The notes under the pieces are model-generated. The model searched no databases, was not told the DNA's origin, and was given only the letters and a program-made list of their open reading frames with translations. From Pyrocephalus nanus (lineage: Eukaryota > Chordata > Aves > Passeriformes > Tyrannidae), in contig CM076277.1 of the NCBI GenBank assembly GCA_038380795.1, positions 4,865,501-4,929,500 on the forward strand: a stretch of 64,000 nt of DNA, in the 5' to 3' direction. The position numbers and the translations under genes were made by a program. Shown one piece after another: positions 51,732-64,000 of this stretch (position 1 is the stretch's first letter; every line of letters starts with the position of its first letter).

Positions 51732-53488
51732 AAATCAAATTCACACTTCTCAGAGACGTCAGTGCACACAGGGAAGGGAAGGCAAAGCTCCCAAACGCTG
51801 GCACCTGTCCAAGAAAATGGCTCCCAGGCTTGCAAAGCCACTTCTAGGCTGTGTCAAACCGTGGCTGAACACAACACCCCTCCCCAAGCCCTGCGCTGAG
51901 CACGTGGGCAGACAGCTCGTGTGACAACAGAGCTCCCTGAAGGGAACCTCTGCAAAGGTGGGATCCCCTCTGTGTCCTACAGCAAGGGAGAATCTGTAGC
52001 TGTAACTTCTGCACCAGTTAACTCAGAGGAGGAAGCAGCAGCACAAATAAACCACACGCTGAGTTCCCCATCGCAACATGAATTTTGACTGCACCAACAT
52101 CACCTGCTCTCACTCACTGGGCAAGAGCAGTTTATTAACGCCGTAGTATGTAAAAAAGAAAAGGAAAGGAAAAAAAACCACAGCAACAGGTGTCAGCTTG
52201 AAAGGAGCTGCAGTCCTCACTGGACTCTTTCCTGATAGTTACCATGCCAAAAAGGGGGAAATCTGGTGCCAAAACCAAGTTGTACTAACACCACCATTGC
52301 CCAGTGAAACCTGAGACACAAACCCCCTGAGTCAATTAGTTAATTGGGCCATATGATAAGCAAAGTTGCCATGATTTTATGCAAAAATGGCAAGTAGTGG
52401 GAATTGGAAGCATGGAAACTAGTTATGACTTCCCTGCTAATAACAGGCCTACTCTTATTAACATGTTGTCTGAAGAAATATGTGCTGCTTTTGGGTTAGA
52501 AAGGTTATGGAAACAGAGCAATCAAAAACTGCAAGCCCAAAGCAAGGCAACAGAACAACTATCCTGCTGCAGCAGAGAGCTCCAGCCTCTTCTACCGAGC
52601 ACTTTACACCCAGTTGAGGTTTTATCCACTGAAACTGAGAAGCCAAATTGCCTCAACAATTCTGCACATCACGGCAAGTATCTGTTCACCAGTTGTCAAC
52701 AGCGGCTGGAGGTCACCTGAAGGAGGCTTTGGGTCACTGTCCTGCATGTTTTGTGCAGTGTGGCACTAACACTCAAAAGCAGGTTTTGCGAGGTTCTGCT
52801 GGCACTGAATTGGCAGAAGGTGATGAGAAAACATTTCTGTTTTGCAAGTCTTTTTCACGGTGCAACCACTGTGATTTGGAAGTTCAGGACAGAAGGCATT
52901 TGCATTGTTTTTCCACCCCACAGTTCACAAATTACTCAGTCTTCTTAAAGCCAGCTACTAATGGACAAATGTATGGACAAACCAGAGTTCTATTCCATGG
53001 TCAGGCACAGTCCAGGCCTTCCACAGAAGGTGACAATGCCACCTGTGCTCCTCCTGCTACTCTGCCAGCACGATTTCTACCCGGGCAACAAGCAACTGAA
53101 TGTGTAAAACTGTCAATTGTGGACCAACAAATGAACCACATGCTAAATGATACAGAGCAGAGGCCTATCAACCATGAGAATTTAGCTGTCTTTAAAATTA
53201 GATGGGTTTCTCTGGGAGTGGGGATGCAGACAAAGGTATTTTAATTCTTTGCCTTTTGAGTTCTCAAATTTTCAGGGCCGGTGAACTCTGATTCCACAGG
53301 ATGGTCCCATTTTCCTGAGGCACAGACTTCACCATCCTCCATCACACATCTCTGCTCTACAACTGTGGGGTTTTTATTCCACTCTCCAGAGGCACAACTT
53401 TGCAAAACTGAAGCTGTAGAGACCTCCTTAAGGCTTTGTGTGATAATTTGCATGCTTAAGAAAAAATGCTAAGGCACACTAAATGCCA

Positions 53489-53492
<4 letters not shown>

Positions 53493-53520
<28 letters not shown>
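53493..53520. repeat. Poly(T) run (T28)
   Basis: This is the longest homopolymer in the window. It could be the A-tail of a retrocopy inserted on the minus strand, with its body to the right, but no AATAAA-type signal precedes the tail on that strand and I could not find flanking target-site duplications. It is best described as a homopolymer. Confidence 0.9.
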
Positions 53521-56500
53521 GGCCAGGCTTAAGAACAAGGGAATGTAAGCACATGAAGAGATAACGGAGCAAGGGAAAGGAAAAAGAGGCAATATGAATT
53601 GCATGAGATTAAGTCCACAAGGGAAACCAAGAAGGACTGTCTGCAAGCTGTGAGTGGTCTTGGGCAGCTTGGACCTACCCAGGCAGCACAGATGCCATTA
53701 AATTGGCTGGCACTCAGGAACTCCATCCCCTACTGTAGCCAGAACTACTGGCAAATGCCTCTTGATACAAAGCTAGTAATTACTACTAATGGTATCATTA
53801 ATTGTCATTTACTACAGAGCGTAAAATAGTATTTCGTTCTTATTATGCTCAAAGAGCACCAAGTCTCTCTCAAGCAATTAAAATAACAAGTAAGTGTGAG
53901 CAGATTTTAGACACTGCCTGTGCTGCTGTGGCAAACACAAGGATCCAGTCCCACCGACTCGAGGCGTTTAACCAAGCACAACTTTGATACTGCAAAAATA
54001 ACCAGAAGTCCCGAAAGGAGATCTCCCAAAACCAGCCGATCGGGCATATGCTCGGGCAGATCATATCTTGCAAACAGATTTCAGAAGCAGACTTTGGAAA
54101 ACAGCACCATCTGGATCAAATTTGCAACCCTATCCATAAATAAGAAGGGACAGCTTATGGCACCACTGCAAGCATATTTATAAAGTGTGGGAATACAGAG
54201 CTGGAGGCAGGAGCGAGAGGGGAAAATACTGTCTGTCTGCAGGAGTGAAAAACACAGCTGAACCACGAAGGAAGTGGGGTGGGGAAGCCACTTCACAGCA
54301 AAACCAAACCAGCCAGGAAAAAGAGGAGTGGAAATGTGGCAGCTGGATGCCCCCAACATTCAGAGAAAGGTGAAAGCAGGCAGGTTCTGGAGCTAAACTG
54401 CGACTTATGAACAAGGGCAGAATTCTGAGGACTGCACAGCAAACCTCCATTGTACAGTGGTGCTCCTGTGTGCAGAGAGAGCAGAGCTGGGCGTGCAGGG
54501 AACGCTGACAGTGCCTGTTCCCCCAGGAGAACCCGGAAAGAGAATTTCAGTGTTCAATTGAAAACGGTCCAGTGATTTATACCTTTGAGAATCCAGGCAG
54601 ACAAAGCACGCTGTTATTCGTTGGACCCAAGAGACCAGCCAGAAATGTGAGGGAACTGCACACTGTCCCAATTAGAACGAGAAAATTCTTAATCAAGTTA
54701 AGTGATTTTGCTTCACATGACAGAGGATATTATTCTGATAGTCATGTCATAAATTTATATTGTCATCTCACGGACTGCCACAGAATCTTAAATCACCATA
54801 TTTTTAGGACAGACTTGAAAACAGAAATAAAATAAATTACCTGGTAAAAAGGGATGTTCTGGGCAATCATTTTACATTATTAACCTGCTCCAAATGTGAA
54901 ACACCCACCCAGTATCACAGGATACCCCTCATGGTACTCCTTCCCCACTGCTGTTAAGAGCACCAAAAACTGGATTCCACATTTTGATTTTAGGGAAATT
55001 GGTACTTCCAAGATCGCTTTTGTTTCACTTGTTTTACTGCATTTTTATTTCCAAAAAAAGAATCCACACTTTTTATGTGTCCTTAGGGATTTGTTCTGTT
55101 TTTAAATATGCCCGGCTTTTGGAGAAGTTGGGGGAACTTGCCTGGATTGACTTACAAAGGTAAGTCCCATTTCCTTTGCTAAGAACTGGAGTGATATAGG
55201 AGACCCCTTCTCTTGGTTCCCCCTCTGCTGCTGGAAGTGCTGTCCCTGCTCTCAGCCAGCTTCTGGGAGCTTATTCCTCTGCTTCAGCAGAGTCAGCCCT
55301 CTCAGTTCAAGGCACCAAGGGAACACCTCAAGCTCAACTCCCCGACTTTTCACTCAGCTGTATTAAAGAGCCCTCACAAATTTCAATGAGAGCAAAAGGT
55401 CATGAGTACATAAAAGTCAGGTAACAGGAATCAGTCAGGAAAGCTGCCTAAAAGCAATTTAAAAAGCTTTTGACTAATTCCTCTCCGTTGTCTAAAATCA
55501 AAGAATGAAGGAAATCAGGATTAAAAGAGACCAGAAAGGCACCCTGTAACTGAGGCAGGCACACAGCATCTTTCACACTTCTGTCAGCGATCTCATTCAT
55601 TCATTCTCAACAAGAACCAGTTTCAGACACTTTATAACATTGGCTTTACCTATTCCACTGCTTCATTATCCTGTTTTTTTCGAAAGCATCTCCTAATTTC
55701 CTCAATTGCTGCAATGCAAACCCATTACTCCTCGTCCTCAAGGTGTGGTGAATCAGACAAACGGCACTTCAGTTGCCTTTGAAGGGAAAAGCAGATCTCA
55801 GTTCCCGAGTCTGCTGATTGGATTTTTTAGCCTTTTGCTTCTCTTTTCCAAAATCCTTCCTTTCAACTCTCTTCCAGGGCCGTGCCTGTGCCTTACTGTG
55901 TCTGCTCCTGGCTCTGCTATGAGCTCATCTGTCCTCCAACAAAGCAAGCTACCACCCAGAAATGAAGAGAAATGCTTTCTTGTTGCTCCCTCATACCCAG
56001 TCCTTGGAGCAATCATTTTACTCTGTTTGAAGTTCTTTCTGCCTCTGAAGCACTGGTGGCCTCAGACTCCTCCAATAATTTACAGATTACATTTTCTCCT
56101 CTTAAAATTCAAGGCAGCAGGGATTGAAGTTTCTACTGTGTTCCCACCACCGAAGTGAATCTATACCTCCCTGGCATTTTATTTAATGAAAGATTCGCAT
56201 GGTGATATATGAAAAAAATAGGAGATTTTTTAGGTTCTTTATTTTGATTTGTTTTGCTGAAGAAACAGCCACTGCACCTGGAGAATTTGAAACCTGGAAA
56301 GCAGCTATGAGCTGCTGAGGAGGAGCACTTTCATCTAATATTTAGCACCATACTCTTTATGCAAGAATACCCTCCATAACTCACTTCAGGTTCTGCCAAG
56401 ATTTCCAGCTCATGCATGCTTTAGCAGCTGTACCACACATCAATAGCTTATGAGTTTAGAGTTATGACTGCTATGTAAACTCATCAAGACTCCACTTAAA

Positions 56501-59500
56501 TCAGTAAGAGCCAAGAATACACTATAAAAAAACCCAAGAACCCCATAACGGTACTGTAGTCTAGAAGGTACCTCCCATTAACAAACGGGGAAAGTATATA
56601 TCTATATCCATATATGTGGTGTGGGAGGAACATAAACACATAGAAACTAGAACCAATTTACTGCCAGACAAGATTTTTAGGTAGGACTGTGCAAGTGTTG
56701 TAGCCAGGCCTCATCCCTTCTCTTCCTGGGCAGCAGGCAGGGTGCAGACCCCAGCCCTGTGCAGGTGGGGATTTGCCCCAACATCCTCTTTTTGTGCAGG
56801 AACAAACCTAACAGAATCCCTTTCCTCTCCTGTTGTGCATTTATCCCTCACTGCACAGAAATCCAATTTCAGAGATGCTGTAGAAATATTAGCACTCCTG
56901 CATTTGCAATACTGCCTGCAAAGTTCAGTTTTCACATATTTTTGTAATCTGTTCTCTTGCAATCTTCTTTACATCTTTGTCCTTATAAAGGACATCTAAG
57001 TCCTTTATAAGCAAAATGACTGAAAAACTTTACATGAAGGGAAAAGAAATTTTATTTCTCAAGAGTTCATAGCCTGTTTATCCCCTTGAAGGTTAAAATA
57101 AGCACTAGTCACTTTGAAAATAGTTATTTCATGCTATAATTGCTACAGAGGCAGCTCCAATCAAAGCTGGCAAATGAAGACTGAGAGCAGGTGAATCCTC
57201 AAAAAAGCAGCTTTGTGCAAGTAACACCAAAAATAACAAAAACACCTGCCACATAGCTCCAAAGATTAAATTAACAACTTTTCAGCATTCTCTCTTAATT
57301 CTGAATCAGGAGACCTTCATACAATTACTTTCCTCAAGTTCTGGACCCACGGAAACTTTCCTAAGTTGATGCCATCTGAAATAAAAAAAACATTCCTATC
57401 TTTGTCCCACACTAACCCTCCCCTGCCCACACCTGTATCTTCTCAACAAGAATGTGGAGAGCTGGCATCTCATGGTTCCTCTCCAATCTCTCCCCTGAAA
57501 TATATTCTGACTGAAAACAATGAGAACTTGGGTATGAAATTTTGGTATGCACAACATGTTCAACTCACTCAGATCTCAGTGCTGATTGAAGAAAGACGTG
57601 GAGAGAAAACTTGCTACAGCATTTCACTGCATGTCTGAACCACTCCACATCTGAAATCTGAATTTGATGTACGTCTTTTTTCTTCCTTCTCCCTCGCTCC
57701 TACAAACAGAATAACTCCCCAAGCAAGGACAAGGTACGATAAAAGGGTTGCCTCATCAGGCACAAAGTCCCCTTTTCAGAAGGGCTCTTATCATGAAGCA
57801 CCAAACCTTTTTCTTACAGGTACTCCAAAGCACATCAACGTTTTGGAGAGGTGTCCCTGAATCCCGACAGCGTCCCAGAGCCTCACATGAAGAAGTTTGT
57901 GCTGGAAATCATGCTGAGTGTCTGGCACTGTGCATCTTATCCAAAAGCTTCTAAAGGCAGCAGAGTTGCCCCAGAAAAACAGGCAAGAGTGACAACTGAA
58001 TGTTACCTAGACACAAGGGACAGGGGGATTTGGAACCAGCTCCTGTCACTGCCTGGTGTTTTGACTGCTTCTTTCTCTTTAAGAAAAGATTTGTACAATG
58101 ATGAGTGGAGACAGAGATTGTTCACTTAGCCAGATTCCACTGAAATGCACAACAGAATGAGCAGGTAATACATCCATAAGAAGCTCTGCAATTAAATGAT
58201 GGTGAGATTTCTGTCACTAGTGCCACAGCTGGTGTTATTATTTGATGAAAAAGGGACACTCAAGCCCAAATGAATCTCCATATACAAAACAAACAAACAA
58301 ACCAAAAACAACAAACCCAAAAGAAACCCTTAGAAATCTGTTTTTACTTCATCCAAAAGTCTCAACCCTTTAACCAGTTCCACCAACTCAGCTGAAACTT
58401 GCTTACACAGCAAATACAAGAAAATAACACAAGCCTAGAAAACAGAAGCAAACTAAGACAGCACATTTCTCTTCCTTCTTTGAAACTGTCACTCAAATAT
58501 CATCTGTATTTAACATTTCTTCATTCTAAAAGGCAAGGCAAATGCCTAATCTTCAGCCACTCCAGCTGCCATCCCACAGTTAACTACGAACCGTTAATTA
58601 ATGTGCACTCAGACTAAGGACTGTGACTCCACTTGCAAACTGATATAAATGAGATAGCTGAAGCAATTTTTGCCCTCTAATTTCTGTTCCTTCCTCTCCT
58701 GAAGGTTAGACCCCTCTGACAAGACTGCACACAATGTGCTTCTGTTGCTTAAACTCTACAACTCAGTATTTCAGCATTTAAACAAACCACTGCAGCCTTT
58801 AATCTGCATTTATACAGAAAGCTGTGGCAGCTGAGGACACAAACCCCAGACACCCATTCACACCACGGGACTTGACTCCAGCAACGGGGCTGGGCAAACA
58901 CAAACGGTGATAACTGGCACAGCCAGTTAAATGTGCTTCAGAACATAAATCAGAGCTCTAAGCAGCAAATAAGAGTGAAATTGGTGAGAGTATCTTCTGG
59001 TTTGGACCACTGTACTCTAAAATAATGACCACATGAAATTCAGGGTAAAGGCACATCACATACACCAGCAGTTCCAATTGTTTGTAACAGTCAGGAAATA
59101 CTGAAATTATGATCCCACTATCCCTCAAAATCTCACCACTCTCTTCTTCAAAAGTTTCAATAGTATCATGGTTTGCAGAGAGGTGTTATGCTACTGCTTT
59201 TATTTTAGTTCTGTGTTAGTTTGAACAAAGCAGTCGTGGCCTCTGAGATTCAGAACTGGTGAACACAAATCTTTTCATGTGAAAATAAGGAGAATTTTTA
59301 AGGACAACACCCAACAAGGGTGTTGACTGAAGATTTATCTTCAAAATTAATGAAAAGAAGGCAGGTGAAGCCTTAGAAGATCAGAAGTGTACACAGAGGT
59401 ACAAAACATACCAAAAATAAACCATCCTGTCCCTAGGGCCAGGCAGTAAATTTCAGGATTCACAAACTTCTTTAATTTGCCTTCAAACTTCAAGTCTGAA

Positions 59501-62500
59501 CCTTGAAGCTAAAAAATTACAGAGGAAGAAACTTCCATTCTAAATATACATCTCTGAAGTTCCAGCTCCTCACCAAAAAAAACAAGTGCAGAGAAGCCAC
59601 AGAAGTGAAGTGTTCTACATACTGACTTTTATAGAAACTTTTTGGAAATCTCTCCTTGGATTCAGCTGGGCCTTAAGACAGTTTTGCTTTGCTTGGCCAG
59701 ACTGGCTTTTCCCAGTGAAGGCAGGGCCAGCACCAGCAGTACATTCTAACCACTGACACTTTCACTTCACTTCTAATTTTACACCCTTTGTGCTTGTTGT
59801 GTGCTTGATTGCAGAACTCACTGCACTCACTGCCTCAGAAAGTATTTCTGCAGAGCCTTGGGAAGGGTTTGTTTCAGCAGCTAACAAACCAACAGACAGG
59901 CAAGTGTGAAACTACCAGATGTCCAAGTGTTTGTACTTGCACTTGCTGAGATTTTAGCATGAGCACAACTGTTCAGACAACTGCCACTGAGTAATTCTGA
60001 GAGCCAACATAACTTCTTTGTTTACATTTTTTTCTGCTGACTGAGAGCAAGGAGAAGGTGGCTGACTGGCAATTCCTGAAGGGCTGAGACTTACGTTCTA
60101 CACCTTATGTTCACATTGGACTTGGGCAGGAAAACTCCCAGCACGGTCTCTGCATCCAGCAGAGGCATTCCCAGAAGGGAAAACTGTTAATGCCTCCCAC
60201 TCCTATTGATTCTTTATCTGTGCACAGAGACTGTCAATACTGCTTCTGGTTATGCCTAACAGTCCCCCTGGAACTGAGCTAAGACCACCAATTCATCAAG
60301 CACTAACTGCCAAGGATGTGTCAGCTGGTTGCCAGAAGGCTGAATTAAAGAATTAACATTTTTGTTGCACTTTCTAACAACAACAACAAAAAAAAAGGTC
60401 ATGTAGCTCATGTGAAATCTTTGGCTCAACTTTTTCTCTAAAAGAAGTAAGGAGTGGACACAAGGCTCTGGTACCTGCAACCTCTGGACAACTCTTTTTG
60501 GGTTTCTGCACCTCAGTTTCTCCTGCTAAACACTGGGCGTCTGTTTTGAGATGATCCACCCGAAAAAGTGCTGCATAAACAGAGATCAGTATCTTCATTA
60601 TTAACGCACTTCAAAGCAGAATTTTCTTCTTCTCTAAGTGAAATAGCCTGAACCTTTTCTTTCCACTGGCTTAAGCTGGTTTTTGATACCAGCAGCTCCC
60701 CCAGAACCACATGAAAAGAGAACTGATGTCATGCAGCCTTGCTTCCACCTGGACATGGTAATGCTGCCACTGCAATTTCGTTCTTGCTTGCTCTTTGCAA
60801 ATTTCAGTTCCTCTCCTTGGGTGCTGTAAAAAGTTTTGATTCATACTTTACTTTCCAAATATTGTGGCTTTTCTTGTGCAACTGCTTAAGAAAGATGCAC
60901 TGGCCTGTGTTGTGCAAAGGGATCTCTTATGACACACTGCATGCACATTATAACAGACAAAACCCATCAAGAGCCTGGCTGCTCTTTCAGGCTTTATTTT
61001 ATGTCAAGATGCATATTAAGCTGTTTTTAAATGGGGAAGGAAACAGAGGTCAGAGTGGAATCACCAGACGTACCTTGCTGTTCCTGATGTTTACAGCCTA
61101 CACACAGAAGGTGCTGATCCTGCAGGGTGACAGGCACCTGCTAGAACAGGCTGAGCTTTCCCAGCTCCCCCTGGCTTCTGCTCACACAGATAAAGTCCAG
61201 AGGTAGCAGAATCCTGCAAAGGTGCTCCACCAGACATTGTGCAAAACAGAGTACCACCCTACATAATCCTCCTTTTTTGATTTTCCCCTGTATTCGGTGT
61301 AACTGCAGAAAACTGCCAGCACCCTTCACCAACAAATCCATCCACAAAGCAAAGTTTCATCAGCCTGATCTGTTCACCATGCCAAAAATCAAGATGCAGC
61401 CCAGTACTTTAAATGCTTAAAGAAAGAAAGGCTTAACAGTCAAAAAAGAGGAAAACATACATTTCTTTGAGGACTGTTTTGCTTACCGAATAATTGCCCC
61501 ATTTGGCCAACATACAAAAAAACCCAAACCCAACCAATGACAAAAAGCAAAGTATTAAAAACTGTGCACAATTGTTAATTTATAACAGGAACTGCCCACA
61601 GCTGACTATTTCAGAGAGCCATCATAGCTGGTGAATAGTGAAACACTTTGTAATGATGTCATATGTCTGCATTGACCTGTTCCAATTCCAGAAGTATTGA
61701 TCTATGCTTCTTTTTGACTTCTTTCATTCATTTCTAAAACAAATACTCCTTCCAGTTACATTCAGTTCAAAAGCCCTGACTATACTTTATTGGTCCAATT
61801 TTGCTTCTAAATGCTTTTTGCTCTTGTTCCCTAAGTGCAGTTATTTTGGCAAATGCTATTTCTCAGGGCTGCAGGAGGAGCACACAGAAGTGAAAACCCC
61901 CCCGTGCAGTGAGGTTATCTGTCCTTGCACAAGGGCTCTGCAACCACTGCAAGGGAAGGCAACAGCACACCAAGAACATGGGGCAATGGGACTGAACGCA
62001 GCAAAGTTCAGTGCTGGCAAAGCTGGAGGCCTCAGTGAAAAGCCCACCAAAACAGCTACTGCAACAACAAATGCACCAGGGTTTGTATCTCCTGTACCAT
62101 TTCATGAATGAGTTAAGAACTCCAGCGGTACTTTCGTCTTGTATCAATTATTTGACTGGTAAATCTCACTTTTCAACTATACCTCCCAAAACAATCATCT
62201 TCGGTCCTGACAGCCTGAAAATCATTCCTTATTCACTGACAACTTTTCAGGACAGATTTTTTCTCCTCCCATGTGAGCAGAGCACTGGTGCACACACACA
62301 GGAGGGGATGTGTATTTGCAACGGATAATTTCCCATGTAAAGTTTTAAGGAGCCAAACTCTGTGAAAAGTGTCTCCTCAATCAATATGTATCTCTGCTTT
62401 TCCTGTTAAGGGATCATGCCTCTGACAGACCAGTGCTCACAGCAAACACACTTCTGCAGCTCTCCTTGGAAAACTTCCCCTGCTGTTCTTCCCTTATTCT

Positions 62501-64000
62501 GTGTCTTGTCAACACCCTCTCATCACAAACAGCTGCTTCCCATCTGAGCTGACTTCTGAGCACAGTTTCAGTAACACAGCGCAGACAGAACCACCAGCAC
62601 CCAAAGGGACATGAGCTAAAAAAATTAAATGCAAGTGTGTCCAGTGATTATTGTTTGAAGCCTCTGATTTTCCTCAGTAAAAAGGGAAGTAAATAAAAGA
62701 GAAATGAGAAAGCATTCTTCATATGAAGGACCAAAGTGCTTTCAGTCTATGATATCTCAGCTCACAACTGTGAGTAATGGTACTCTGAATTAGGTAATTA
62801 ACATCCAGTTCCTTTTCATGTTGTCCTGAAGTAGTCACCAGCCTTTCAAACTGTATTTCTTTTCTGTCTCCTCTGCACATTAAACAAAATAAAAGACCTC
62901 AAGTCATGACAACAGTGAGTAATGACAGAAGTCTAAGGAAGGCTGACAAAACGCATTTCTAGCACTTCTGGCCTGGCATGTACAGCTTTCACGTACCAAG
63001 AAAGCATCAGAAATAAACGGAACCACATCAGCCACCCTCCCAGAAAAGCTATCCCTGGTCTGGGATTCAGCTCTGTTCTACCAGAGGGCTGTTTGAGCAA
63101 GATGTGCCACAGCCCGGGGTGGGAGCTGTGGCCATGGCCCCACTGGTGAGCTCCAAGGGCCTGGACGTGGGCCTGAGCCTTGCAGTTCTGGGAGAAAACC
63201 GGGAACAGTTTTCCTGGCACGCTTTGGCCTGGGCCTACGAGCATTGTCCCAAACTATTCTCAGGCATGGTGCCACTTAGGACAGGCCAAGGACCATTCCC
63301 AACAGGCAGTCTGAATGGATCCATCCTACTCTGAGACTCAGATGGCTCAATGGTACAAGACAAGACCAGATCATGCCAGTTGGCCTCAGGGCCAGAGGAT
63401 AAAGCCTGGCATTATTTTGTTTACTACATTTGTAGCCTAATTCTCTTGCTTAACAATACAGGGCAGTAACCACTGATCAGCTCTAACAGCACAGATAAAC
63501 TCTTGCCTCCATGCCTTTTCCTCTGTGACCTACTTATTAAATAGCCTACTCACATACACCTACATTAGGCTAGTCCATTTTCCCCAAAACAACCTGGACT
63601 CTGTTTCAAGAGTCAGGTTTCAGAGCGTAAAATATTCTACCAGGTCACAAGTTTTACAGCTTTCTGTTGCTGCCCCTTCACACAAAATGAAAAGGGGCTT
63701 CTTTAGCCACCTAGTGATGAGGTTAACAGCAAGGCTCCCCTTGAGGTGATGCATTCAAAGCAGTTGCCAGATTAGACAGAAAGTCCCATGGGACCGAGGC
63801 TTTGCTGTGTAGCTGAAACCCACCCACCTCTCTGAGATAAGAATTTGCATTTTACTGAGTTCTTATCAGGAGTCTGTCCCCAAAGCAGGGCCCTCCACTA
63901 GTGACACACATTTTGAGTATCAGGGAACTCATCTCATTGTCAGCTTCCTCAGCGGATATTCCTCCAAAATAATCCCCTGAACTTTTATGTTTTCCCCTCT

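Larger units (their letters stand above)
1..64000 (-). other. PREX1: PREX1 gene body, partial (exons 2-5 and flanking introns)
   Basis: The whole window appears to lie inside one gene on the minus strand. Four exons, spliced in order 18504-18575, 14985-15107, 9775-9879 and 6895-6996, give one continuous reading frame that I recognise as the middle of the P-Rex1 DH domain. P-Rex1 is a large cytosolic and membrane-recruited Rac exchange factor with DH-PH, two DEP, two PDZ and a C-terminal inositol-phosphatase-like region. It is activated by PIP3 and G-beta-gamma downstream of chemoattractant receptors. The paralogue PREX2 is less likely: the residues [22 protein letters not shown] and CKYPLLLK match my memory of P-Rex1, where P-Rex2 has KIRTIR, NTDVPLEGYLVTP and CKYPLILK. 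Neither the first exon nor exon 6 is in the window, so both gene ends are missing. Exon numbers follow the human gene from memory. Confidence 0.93.
38641..64000 (-). other. PREX1: PREX1 intron 1, distal portion
   Basis: About 25 kb of non-coding sequence that continues off the right end. It contains a CpG-dense patch (46810-47225), a (CA)8 microsatellite (50715-50730), a polypyrimidine block (51593-51731), a pair of unrecognised open frames (52379-53244) and a T28 run (53493-53520). An AT-rich block at about 41750-42060 resembles a conserved enhancer. The segment 38641-38790, next to the CR1 fragment, may be more CR1 sequence but I am not sure. No exon 1 candidate carrying the expected NEILGTERDYV motif was found. 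Confidence 0.82.

Noticed and set aside
1..64000. tRNA, rRNA, snoRNA or microRNA genes and CRISPR arrays
   Set aside because: I saw no cloverleaf with A and B boxes, no long hairpin of precursor-microRNA size and no regularly spaced repeats. Reading by eye cannot exclude a small RNA gene.
18576..64000. PREX1 exon 1 inside the window
   Set aside because: No minus-strand segment encodes the expected NEILGTERDYV motif next to a GT donor. It must lie to the right of the window.

Overview
The window is vertebrate nuclear DNA, most likely from a bird. It has no operon structure. It contains short exons with GT-AG splice sites separated by kilobases of AT-leaning non-coding sequence, with A/C-rich low-complexity tracts of the kind common in songbird introns. 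The only transposon I could recognise is a fragment of a CR1 LINE, the dominant retroelement of birds and other sauropsids. I cannot name the species.

The only gene I can support is PREX1, which encodes a PIP3- and G-beta-gamma-activated guanine nucleotide exchange factor for Rac. It runs on the minus strand. Four consecutive coding exons are visible. In transcript order they are 18504-18575, 14985-15107, 9775-9879 and 6895-6996, with lengths of 72, 123, 105 and 102 bp. Together they encode 134 residues without a break. These correspond to about residues 74-207 of human P-Rex1 as I remember it, which is the middle of the catalytic DH (RhoGEF) domain. By human gene structure they are exons 2-5. 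Exon 1 (N-terminus and first DH helix) lies beyond the right end of the window, and exon 6 (end of the DH domain) onward lies beyond the left end. Coding sequence is 402 bp, about 0.6% of the window.

Layout from left to right: 1-6894, part of intron 5; exon 5; 6997-9774, intron 4; exon 4; 9880-14984, intron 3; exon 3; 15108-18503, intron 2; exon 2; 18576-64000, at least 45 kb of intron 1. Intron 1 holds a rearranged, decayed CR1 fragment (about 38098-38640), a CpG-dense patch (46810-47225), a polypyrimidine block (51593-51731), a T28 homopolymer (53493-53520), a tandem 26-bp duplication (21094-21145) and several simple repeats. Introns 4 and 5 each contain a striking perfect palindrome.

I found no RNA gene, CRISPR array, virus-derived gene, second protein-coding gene or novel system that I could defend. 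The points most worth a second look are regulatory or structural. They are the in-frame-skippable exon 2 with a weak donor and a homopolymeric polypyrimidine tract, the CpG-dense patch inside intron 1, the palindromes, and a few AT-rich blocks that look like conserved enhancers but need alignment to test.
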